Part shown: positions 1 through 5,009 of the stretch, in pieces
Layout of the letters: each line of letters begins with the position of its first letter
How positions within the stretch are numbered: position 1 is the first letter of the stretch
Source: Holophagae bacterium
Lineage (GTDB): Bacteria > Acidobacteriota > Thermoanaerobaculia > Thermoanaerobaculales > Sulfomarinibacteraceae
DNA length: 5,692 bases
Reading direction: 5' to 3'
NCBI GenBank assembly: GCA_030609785.1
Contig: JAUWTC010000199.1
Location: forward strand, 1-5,692
Notes under the pieces: model-generated
Told to the model about the DNA's origin: nothing
The model's database searches: none
What the model saw: the letters and a program-made list of their open reading frames with translations, nothing else
Position numbers and translations under genes: made by a program

Positions 1-242
1 CCCGGCCCCATGGAGTTGAGGTACCGCTGGCTTGCCCAGTAGGCGAGCCCTCCCAGATGGTCGATAGGACCGTGACTGAGGCAAGCCGTGGTCACCGGCG
101 GCAGAGTCCTGTGCGGCCGGCCGATGTCCAGTGCCAGGCGGAACTGCGGGAGCACGAGCAGTGTTCCCTCTCCGGCGCGAGAACCGCCAGTCAGGAGAAC
201 GTCGCCCCAACTGCTCGACAGTGTCAGCGAACGAAGTGCCAC
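1..242 (-). CDS. MBL-fold metallo-hydrolase-like protein, N-terminal part
   Basis: Partial gene: 80 codons are visible and the C-terminus lies beyond the left edge. The translation has a hydrophobic strand ending in ALDIGR (about residues 36-42), then CLSHGPIDHLGGL (54-66) and YWASQRYL (68-75). This matches the N-terminal metal-binding region of the metallo-beta-lactamase superfamily, closest to RNase Z-like stand-alone hydrolases where SQR follows the metal motif. The canonical motif is HxHxDH. Here H57, D61 and H62 are present, but the second histidine is proline (P59, codon at 66-68). The substrate cannot be told from this fragment. The start is uncertain. GTG at 242 has GAGG nine bases upstream and gives a family-like beginning. 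TTG at 257 would overlap the kinase TGA by four bases. Either way the gene directly follows the kinase on the same strand and is probably co-transcribed. The fold is fairly sure, catalytic activity is not. Confidence 0.72.
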   Translation of the reverse strand, partial: MALRSLTLSSSWGDVLLTGGSRAGEGTLLVLPQFRLALDIGRPHRTLPPVTTACLSHGPIDHLGGLAYWASQRYLNSMGP

Positions 243-253
243 TCTCCGATGCC

Positions 254-2158
254 TCAATCGGACCTGATCAGGAAGAACGACGGTGTCGCCCTCGCTGAGG
301 GCAGGTCGGTCCGCAGGGACCACTGACTCCCGGCTACCAGATCTTCGGTGAAGGACGCCTCGGCAGGTGCGCTCAGTTTCTTCGAGGACAGTTTGATGCC
401 GATGGTGTGGCGGCCGCTCGGCGCAATCAAGGTTCGTCTGAGGGTGCCCGTCCCTTTGCGTTTGATGCCCAGTAGGCCCTTACGGGAAAAGTCGAAGGGA
501 ATCTCCTCGAGACTTTCGCCGTCAAGGGTCACCGTCAGATGGCCGGAGTTCAGGGGTGAGTCAAAACGGAGGTGAATTCTGACGAGCCCGGGCGTGGGCA
601 CAGCGATGGGCAGGACAGACGTAGGCCGTGAGGCAGCGACGGTGGTTGTCCGGGTCGGGATGGTCTGGCGGGCGCGTGGTCTTTCGGTCTCCTTGAGCCG
701 CTCTGAGGCCAGCTCAAGATAACTGATGGCCAGTTCGTGGTCGGCATCGATTTCCAGGGCCTGTTCGAAGAGTTGGACGGCCCCTTGGTACCGGCCCTTG
801 CGGTAAGCCTCCCGACCTTCAGTGACCAGGTTCTCTACCCGGTTTCGGTCGGCAAGAATAGTCTCCTCAGCCTCCAGGAGGCGACGGATCTCGGCGGACA
901 GGGCCCGTCCTCCCGGCGATGCCGGGGACTGCTGAAGGGCCTGGAGGCAAGCGGTTTCGGCAGCCTGCAGATCACCGCGTGCCAACGCGTCTTGTGCCTG
1001 GAAGTACGTCTTGACCGTCCAATGACGACCGAGAACGGCCTCGGCTGAGGGACTGGGCCAGGGTCCGTGGTCGACCCTCAGAGTCAAGAAAACGATCATG
1101 GCCAGAACGATCAGCGCCCAGCCGGCGATGACCGCCCCGGCCCAGCGGCCCTGGACCTGCCATTGGGTCCAGTCGGGGAGCGGGAGATCTTTCAGCGGGT
1201 GGCGCAAGTCAAACGGTTCGCGCTTCGGATCCGGCTCGGATGTCGGTGTGCTTGCCCGGGGAGCGGTGATGGCGGTTCGGCCGGCATCGTCCTCCGAACG
1301 GGGGACGAGCGCCCGTGCCAGGGCGCCCAGGACCTCGGCCAGTTGCGCCCCGGTCTGGAACCGCCGGTCGGGGTCCTTCTCCAGACACTTCAGTACGATC
1401 GGGTTGAAGGCTGCCGGCAGACCGGGTACGAGCGTCGATGGAATGGGGCATGCCTCCTGGGCGATCTTGAGGGTCACCTCGTGCATATTGGCGCCCTGGA
1501 AAGGGCGGGTTCCGGTCAAGAGGTTGAACAGCACGACGCCGAGAGAAAAAAGATCAGATCGGCCGTCGACCGTATTGCCCGTAATCTGCTCGGGGGACAT
1601 GAAGTTTGGAGTTCCGATGAACTGCCCGTCGACGGTCAGATTGGAGCTTTCGAGGCGCGCGACGCCGAAGTCCATTACCTTGGGCGACCCGTCGGTCGTC
1701 AGGATGATGTTGGCAGGCTTGATGTCCCGGTGGACGACGCCGAGATTGTGGGCGTAATCCAGGGCAAGCGCCACTTCGGCAACGATGCGTGCCGCTTCGG
1801 CTGGGTGCAGACGCCGGTCCGCCCCCAGCATCTGCTTGAGGTCCTGACCCTTGATGTACTCCATTGCGATGTAGACCAGGCCGGTGTCCGGACACTCGCC
1901 GACATCGTGGATCGTGACGATACCTGTGTGGTTGAGCCGTCCGGCGGCTCTGGCTTCGCGAAAGAACCGTTCCCGGAACTCTCCGGCAAAATCAGGGTCG
2001 ATGTCGAGGCGGAGGGTCTTGAGAGCGACGCGCCGGTCGATGATTGAGTCCCGTGCCAGGTAGACGACGCCCATGGCGCCCTTGCCGAGGGTCTCGAGAA
2101 TCTCATACCGGCCGATTCGTTCGTTGGACACGGCGCTATTGTAGCGCGGCCAGACCAT
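254..2158 (-). CDS. Transmembrane Ser/Thr protein kinase with TPR repeats (Hanks type)
   Basis: A 634-residue membrane kinase, expected to phosphorylate Ser/Thr on cytoplasmic partners; targets are unknown. The kinase domain is about residues 18-285: glycine loop GKGAMGVV (25-32), ATP-binding K47 in VALK, helix-C E68, catalytic HRDIKPAN (143-150), DFG (163-165) and SPE (188-190) ending the activation segment. All key residues are present, so it should be active, and HRD makes it an RD kinase. A Thr/Pro-rich linker precedes one membrane helix (about 339-360). Outside it lie two TPR-like repeats (about 384-415 and 446-478), a Thr-rich linker, and a beta-rich C-terminal domain (about 525-634) that I do not recognise. 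ATG at 2158 was chosen, with a weak GAG six bases upstream. GTG at 2131 (protein beginning SNERIGRYE after Met) is also possible. The frame stays open to 2317, but that extension reads through the intergenic repeat and is not protein-like. The MBL-fold gene follows at once. Confidence 0.93.
   Translation of the reverse strand: MVWPRYNSAVSNERIGRYEILETLGKGAMGVVYLARDSIIDRRVALKTLRLDIDPDFAGEFRERFFREARAAGRLNHTGIVTIHDVGECPDTGLVYIAMEYIKGQDLKQMLGADRRLHPAEAARIVAEVALALDYAHNLGVVHRDIKPANIILTTDGSPKVMDFGVARLESSNLTVDGQFIGTPNFMSPEQITGNTVDGRSDLFSLGVVLFNLLTGTRPFQGANMHEVTLKIAQEACPIPSTLVPGLPAAFNPIVLKCLEKDPDRRFQTGAQLAEVLGALARALVPRSEDDAGRTAITAPRASTPTSEPDPKREPFDLRHPLKDLPLPDWTQWQVQGRWAGAVIAGWALIVLAMIVFLTLRVDHGPWPSPSAEAVLGRHWTVKTYFQAQDALARGDLQAAETACLQALQQSPASPGGRALSAEIRRLLEAEETILADRNRVENLVTEGREAYRKGRYQGAVQLFEQALEIDADHELAISYLELASERLKETERPRARQTIPTRTTTVAASRPTSVLPIAVPTPGLVRIHLRFDSPLNSGHLTVTLDGESLEEIPFDFSRKGLLGIKRKGTGTLRRTLIAPSGRHTIGIKLSSKKLSAPAEASFTEDLVAGSQWSLRTDLPSARATPSFFLIRSD
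2138..2143 (-). promoter_or_regulatory. -10-like box TACAAT near the kinase start
   Basis: TACAAT on the minus strand lies six bases before the alternative GTG start at 2131. If it is a real -10 element, transcription would begin at about that GTG and the mRNA would be almost leaderless, ruling out the ATG at 2158. No good -35 is visible: the best candidate, TTTGCG with a 15-base spacer, is poor. A single hexamer match is weak evidence. Confidence 0.22.
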
Positions 2159-2174
2159 CGCAAACTCTATGAAG

Positions 2175-2201
2175 TAGCCACAAAAAGGCACAAAAAGGCA
2201 C
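2175..2201 (+). repeat. Left arm of 27-base inverted repeat
   Basis: This arm begins TAGCCACAAAAAGGC and is matched by the reverse complement of 2386-2412 with a single mismatch (A versus G at the 16th base). The arms are 184 bases apart and contain the 10-base tandem unit CACAAAAAGG. They could pair in RNA or DNA, or mark the borders of an inserted element of 238 bases. No target-site duplication was recognised. Confidence 0.8.
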
Positions 2202-2385
2202 AAAAAAGAAGGACCAGGACAGGAAGATAATTGAACCGCGAAGACACAAAGACCACAAAGGGAACGCAAAGAAGAGCAGCCACAAAAAGGCACGAAAATG
2301 CACAAAAAAGGAAACAAGAAGAGGGCAACTTATTCATCCATATAGGATTACAAACCAAGACACTGGTTCATATGTGTTTCTCTTC

Positions 2386-2412
2386 GTGCCTTTTTGCGCC
2401 TTTTTGTGGCTA
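2386..2412 (-). repeat. Right arm of 27-base inverted repeat
   Basis: Reverse-complement partner of 2175-2201, with 26 of 27 bases matching. Similarity weakens outward, where GAAGAG here faces AAAAAAG on the left. A second inverted block of the same style (TCTTCGTGGC at 2421-2430) follows, so the right side may hold two diverged copies. Confidence 0.8.
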
Positions 2413-2469
2413 TTTTCCCCTCTTCGTGGCGTTGCCGTTGAGTTTTGCAAGCGCCTGAGCTGAGAGCTC

Positions 2470-3513
2470 CTATAACACTCCGCGGCGTCTTTGGTCTCTC
2501 TCGATCGAGTCGAACAGGGCCTGAAAATTGCCCTCGCCGAAGCTCTTGTGGTTCTTGCGCTGAATCATTTCGATGAAGATGGGCCCGAACAGGTTTTTGG
2601 TGAAGATCTGCAACAGGTAGCCGTCATCGTCACCGTCGATCAGAACGTTGTGGCGGTGAATGCGCCTACGGTCTTCGGTGACATTTGGCACGCGGTCGTA
2701 GACCGTTTCGTAGTAGTCATCGGCGATATCCAGGGTCTCGATGCCGCTGCCCTCAAGCTTGTCGAGGGAATCCAGCAGGTCGGACGAGAGAAAGGCCAGG
2801 TGTTGGATCCCGGGCCCGTCGTACTCCCGCAGGTACTCTTCGATCTGGCTCTTGTCCTCGGTGCCCTCGTTGATCGGAATGCAGAAGCCTCCGGCAGGCG
2901 ACTGGAGGGCGTAGGACACCAGACCGGTCTCTTCGCCCTTGATGTCGAAGTACCGGACCTCGGTGAAGCCGAAGACGTCTTTGTAGAAATCGGCCCACTC
3001 CTCCATCGTACCCTTGAATACGTTGTTGGTCAGGTGGTCGATCATCAAAAAGCCCTTGTCTTCAACGATTTCGGGGTCTTCCAGGGCGGCGTATTCGGAG
3101 TCGTAGGGCGAGCCACGCCGGCCGAAGGTCTCGATAAAGTAGATCAGGCTGTCGCCGACGCCGTAAATGGCCGGCACGTCGAGGCATCTGGTGTCGGCAT
3201 CCGGCTCGTACTGCCGGGCGCCGTGGTCCAGGGCCCACTCCATTGCCGCTGAGGCGTCGTCGACGCGCCAACCCATCGAGCAGATCGACGGTCCGTGGCG
3301 TTCGCCAAAACCGGCAGCAAAGCTTTCCGGCTGGCGATTGAGCAGGAAACGGATATGGTTCTGCTCGTAAAAGTCGATCGCCTTGGTGGTATGGCGCATC
3401 AGCTTGGAAAAGCCGAAGGCCTTGAATGTCCGGTCCATGAACCCGGGGTCGGGTCCGCAGAATTCTACGAATTCGATGTCTCGGAGGCCGGCGGGGTTGC
3501 GTTCGGTCGTCAT
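2470..3513 (-). CDS. hppD: 4-hydroxyphenylpyruvate dioxygenase
   Basis: This non-heme Fe(II) enzyme of 347 residues converts 4-hydroxyphenylpyruvate and O2 to homogentisate and CO2, the second step of tyrosine breakdown, in the cytoplasm. The length is normal for bacterial HPPD (about 350). It has two vicinal-oxygen-chelate halves. The expected iron ligands are H160 (in MIDHLTNNV), H238 (in GPGIQHLAF) and E315 (in GPIFIEMIQRK). The C-terminal block with FGEGNFQALFDSIERDQ and final RRGVL is diagnostic of the family; the C-terminal helix closes over the active site. ATG at 3513 is supported by AAAGGAG five bases upstream and by the family-like beginning. The frame extends to 3945, but that part is the antisense-like shadow of hmgA. 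The gene starts two bases after the hmgA stop, so translation is probably coupled. A related VOC enzyme, hydroxymandelate synthase, is less likely given the tyrosine-pathway neighbour. Confidence 0.97.
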   Translation of the reverse strand: MTTERNPAGLRDIEFVEFCGPDPGFMDRTFKAFGFSKLMRHTTKAIDFYEQNHIRFLLNRQPESFAAGFGERHGPSICSMGWRVDDASAAMEWALDHGARQYEPDADTRCLDVPAIYGVGDSLIYFIETFGRRGSPYDSEYAALEDPEIVEDKGFLMIDHLTNNVFKGTMEEWADFYKDVFGFTEVRYFDIKGEETGLVSYALQSPAGGFCIPINEGTEDKSQIEEYLREYDGPGIQHLAFLSSDLLDSLDKLEGSGIETLDIADDYYETVYDRVPNVTEDRRRIHRHNVLIDGDDDGYLLQIFTKNLFGPIFIEMIQRKNHKSFGEGNFQALFDSIERDQRRRGVL

Positions 3514-3515
3514 GA

Positions 3516-4619
3516 TCACTCCTTTGCCATCCAAGATTTCCAATAGGTTCGGACCTCGGCGGACGCCGCCTGCGGCGTCGGGTTGAGGGGGTAGCGGGTG
3601 TCGACCATGACCGCCTTCTCGTTGGTGTGGGTCTTGTCCTTGGCGGCCTCGACGGCGCTCGGATGTGGACCGTGGTGAATACCCTGGGGATGGAAGGTCA
3701 CCATGCCCGGCGAAATACCACCGCGGCTGAAGAACTCGCCCTCGTGATAGAAGAGCACCTCGTCGAAATCGATATTGTTGTGAAAAAAAGGCACCTTGAG
3801 GGCGCCGGGATCGCCGGTTTCCAGTCCGCGGGGCAAGAAGGTGCAGATGACCACGTTTTGCATCAGAAACGTGATGTGGGCGGTCGGCGGCAGGTGGTAG
3901 CGCTCGGACATGATCGGCCGGATGTCGCGGATGTTGAGCTGCCACACCGTCAAATCGCCCTTCCAGCCGACGACATTGATCGGGTTGAAGGGGTAGGTGA
4001 TCGTCGAGATCCGGCCCTGTCGTTGCACCTTGAGCCTGAAGGACCCCGCGTCCGTGTGCCGCTTGGGCGCCGGCTCGGGCACCTTGATGACCGCAGGGTC
4101 GAACAGGGCGTGTTGTCCGACGATGCCCCTGTCGGGGATCTCAACCTCGCCCTTGGACTCGATGATCAGCAGGGCAGTCTCTTCGGCCGGCAGGAGACGG
4201 TAGACCGTGCCCCGCGGGATGACAAGGTAGTCGCCCTTCTCATAGGTCAAGGGCCCGAAGTCGGTTTCGATCTCACCGGCGCCGCGATGCACGAACAGGA
4301 CTTCGTCCGCATCGGCATTGCGAAAGAAGTAGTCCATGGGCGTCTTGACGATGCCGAAGAGCAAGGTGCAGTCGTCGTTGGCGAGAAAGGGCACCCTGCC
4401 TTCGAGGTAGTCGCCGGTGCCGAGACCTTCGAGGTCCCGCATGAGGTAGGCGTAAGGGCGCAGATCGCCTTGGATATCCGACCAGCCGACCGGGGGATCG
4501 GTTCGGTACAAATGGGTCGTTCGACCGAAAAACCCACGCCGCGCATATTCTTCCTCACAGGTGCCGTCCGGAATATCGACATGCGCCTGGAGCGTCACCT
4601 TGCCTTTGATGTGGTACAT
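3516..4619 (-). CDS. hmgA: Homogentisate 1,2-dioxygenase (short bacterial form)
   Basis: A 367-residue cupin-type ring-cleaving enzyme: homogentisate plus O2 gives 4-maleylacetoacetate, in the cytoplasm, with Fe(II). It is shorter than the classic human/Pseudomonas form (about 430-445) and resembles the compact form found in several bacterial phyla. An N-terminal cupin-like half carries DADEVLFVHRGAGE (103-116) and GDYLVIPRGTVYR (129-141). The C-terminal half carries the probable metal site: H280 in PFFHNN, E287 in DFDEVLFYH, and H316 in the HHGPHP block (315-320). The last matches the HGP ligand region of characterised enzymes. ATG at 4619 has AGGAGG four bases upstream. The gene comes first in the operon, and its last codons (AAG GAG) form the ribosome binding site of hppD. 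The hppD neighbour strongly supports homogentisate rather than gentisate as substrate. Confidence 0.93.
   Translation of the reverse strand: MYHIKGKVTLQAHVDIPDGTCEEEYARRGFFGRTTHLYRTDPPVGWSDIQGDLRPYAYLMRDLEGLGTGDYLEGRVPFLANDDCTLLFGIVKTPMDYFFRNADADEVLFVHRGAGEIETDFGPLTYEKGDYLVIPRGTVYRLLPAEETALLIIESKGEVEIPDRGIVGQHALFDPAVIKVPEPAPKRHTDAGSFRLKVQRQGRISTITYPFNPINVVGWKGDLTVWQLNIRDIRPIMSERYHLPPTAHITFLMQNVVICTFLPRGLETGDPGALKVPFFHNNIDFDEVLFYHEGEFFSRGGISPGMVTFHPQGIHHGPHPSAVEAAKDKTHTNEKAVMVDTRYPLNPTPQAASAEVRTYWKSWMAKE
3519..3525 (-). promoter_or_regulatory. Ribosome binding site of hppD inside hmgA
   Basis: AAAGGAG lies five bases before the hppD ATG and is made of the last coding bases of hmgA. The hmgA TGA and the hppD ATG are separated by two bases. 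Ribosomes finishing hmgA can restart directly, which would keep the two enzymes in a fixed ratio. This site settles the hppD start at 3513. Confidence 0.85.
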
Positions 4620-4623
4620 CTCG

Positions 4624-4629
4624 CCTCCT
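4624..4629 (-). promoter_or_regulatory. Ribosome binding site of hmgA
   Basis: A full consensus AGGAGG lies four bases before the ATG at 4619. It supports that start and predicts strong initiation. Confidence 0.85.
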
Positions 4630-4634
4630 CACCT

Positions 4635-4647
4635 CAGGTTTCACCTG
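4635..4647. promoter_or_regulatory. Palindrome CAGGTttcACCTG in the hmgA leader
   Basis: A perfect five-base dyad around a three-base centre lies just upstream of the hmgA ribosome binding site and downstream of the candidate -10. A further CACCT stands next to it at 4630-4634. The position fits a repressor operator for the tyrosine-catabolic operon or a small leader hairpin. No regulator gene is in view, and a dyad this short can occur by chance. Confidence 0.35.
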
Positions 4648-4660
4648 CTATTTCAAGAGA

Positions 4661-4690
4661 ACGATACCCGACACCTCTGAATTCCGACAA
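4661..4690 (-). promoter_or_regulatory. Candidate sigma70-like promoter of hmgA-hppD
   Basis: On the minus strand TTGTCG (4690-4685, four of six consensus bases) is followed after 18 bases by TATCGT (4666-4661, four of six). A transcript would start near 4653 and have a leader of roughly 35 bases containing the CAGGT dyad and AGGAGG. It lies between the 180-base element and hmgA, so the element would be outside this mRNA. The match is moderate. Confidence 0.4.
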
Positions 4691-4695
4691 GGTAT

Positions 4696-4875
4696 AACCC
4701 GCACTTTTCACCAGCTGTCTGCTGCGGTTAGCGATGCACAGCACCCAGAGACGTTTTCTCACCTCGGCGTGCTCACCGTACTGTCAAGTACGCCTCCGCG
4801 CACCTCGGGTCGAAAACCCCACTGGACACAGCACCTCGCCAACCTCGCAACGAAACCCGGTGAGAAGTGCGGGTT
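4696..4875. repeat. 180-base imperfect palindrome with 17-base inverted ends (MITE-like or structured RNA)
   Basis: The left end AACCCGCACTTTTCACC (4696-4712) is matched by the reverse complement of 4859-4875 with one mismatch. Halfway between the ends lies a perfect hairpin, CGTACT-GTCA-AGTACG (4777-4792), whose centre (4784.5) is one base from the element centre (4785.5). The arms also align between these points: a GYTGCG..GTTRGCGA block, CCAG and GTTTTC occur in both, and an inner pair GGCGTGC/GGTGCGC precedes the central hairpin. The whole unit can therefore fold as one long interrupted stem. No ORF of credible length and no target duplication is visible (flanks GGTAT and CAACT). It may be a non-autonomous mobile element, a dispersed palindromic repeat or an RNA gene. 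Sequence symmetry is certain, function is not. Confidence 0.7.
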
Positions 4876-4882
4876 CAACTGT

Positions 4883-4911
4883 GCCGAAAAGGCGTGGTCG
4901 GCCTTTTCGGC
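4883..4911. other. Perfect 11-bp hairpin without U-tract
   Basis: GCCGAAAAGGC (4883-4893) and GCCTTTTCGGC (4901-4911) are exact reverse complements around a seven-base loop. The stem is strong, but neither strand has a run of T after it, so it is not a standard Rho-independent terminator. It stands seven bases outside the 180-base palindrome and about 100 bases before moxR. It could be a bidirectional transcription block, an operator, or part of the neighbouring element. Confidence 0.65.
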
Positions 4912-4983
4912 GCGACTCGAGAGCCGCCAGGGCGCGGGTTGAGCGAAAAAACCGGGCATGTTGTTTGCATCGATGGCTTCTTT

Positions 4984-4997
4984 GGGCCAACTGGCCC
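4984..4997. promoter_or_regulatory. Palindrome GGGCCA-AC-TGGCCC before the moxR ribosome binding site
   Basis: A perfect six-base dyad with a two-base centre ends two bases before the GGGGAG Shine-Dalgarno of moxR. As DNA it could be an operator. As RNA the two-base centre is too small to close without opening the innermost pair. No regulator can be named. Confidence 0.3.
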
Positions 4998-4999
4998 CA

Positions 5000-5005
5000 G
5001 GGGAG
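5000..5005 (+). promoter_or_regulatory. Ribosome binding site of moxR
   Basis: GGGGAG lies four bases before ATG at 5010. A GTG directly upstream and in frame (5007) would leave only one base of spacing, so ATG is preferred. Confidence 0.75.
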
Positions 5006-5009
5006 CGTG

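Larger units (their letters stand above)
2171..2440. repeat. Intergenic A-rich repeat cluster (CACAAAAAGG / CCGCGAAGACACAAAG type)
   Basis: The 311 bases between hppD and the kinase hold no credible gene. They hold several copies of an A-rich motif. CACAAAAAGG occurs twice in tandem (2180-2199), a diverged copy CCGCGAAGACACAAAG with CACAAAGG-like continuation covers about 2236-2273, and a third copy covers 2278-2310. The right part carries the same motif inverted, as GTGCC TTTTTG GCC-like blocks at 2380-2412 and TCTTCGTGGCGTTG at 2421-2434. Base composition differs sharply from the GC-rich genes around it. Similar purine-rich motifs, often mis-annotated as ORFs translating to ED-TK-TKG strings, are familiar from genomes of uncultivated bacteria. 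I know of no established function. Because both flanking genes read leftward, the region should also hold the hppD 3' end and the kinase promoter. Confidence 0.75.

Noticed and set aside
1067..2047. Long plus-strand reading frame opposite the kinase
   Set aside because: It is antisense to intact kinase motifs, has no ribosome binding site of note, and its length is explained by GC-rich codon bias.
2175..2310. Regular A-rich copies resembling a CRISPR array
   Set aside because: Copies vary in length and sequence, are partly inverted, and have no unique spacers of constant size.
2457..2469. Small dyad GAGCT-GAG-AGCTC right after the hppD stop as a terminator
   Set aside because: The stem is only five pairs and no T-run follows; chance is likely.
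3514..3945. N-terminal extension of hppD by an open frame up to 3945
   Set aside because: The extension lies within hmgA in another frame, is Arg/His/Pro-rich and unlike HPPD, while ATG 3513 has an ideal ribosome binding site.
3627..4697. Long plus-strand reading frame opposite hmgA
   Set aside because: Antisense shadow of a clearly recognised enzyme; composition is not that of a known family.
4696..4712. Assigning the inverted ends to a named IS family
   Set aside because: The ends have a general resemblance to transposon termini, but no transposase or target duplication is present and I cannot confirm a family from memory.
4782..4787. Perfect -35 hexamer TTGACA on the minus strand in the loop of the central hairpin
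   Set aside because: No TATAAT-like box occurs 16-18 bases downstream (AGGTGA instead), and the hexamer is part of the palindrome.
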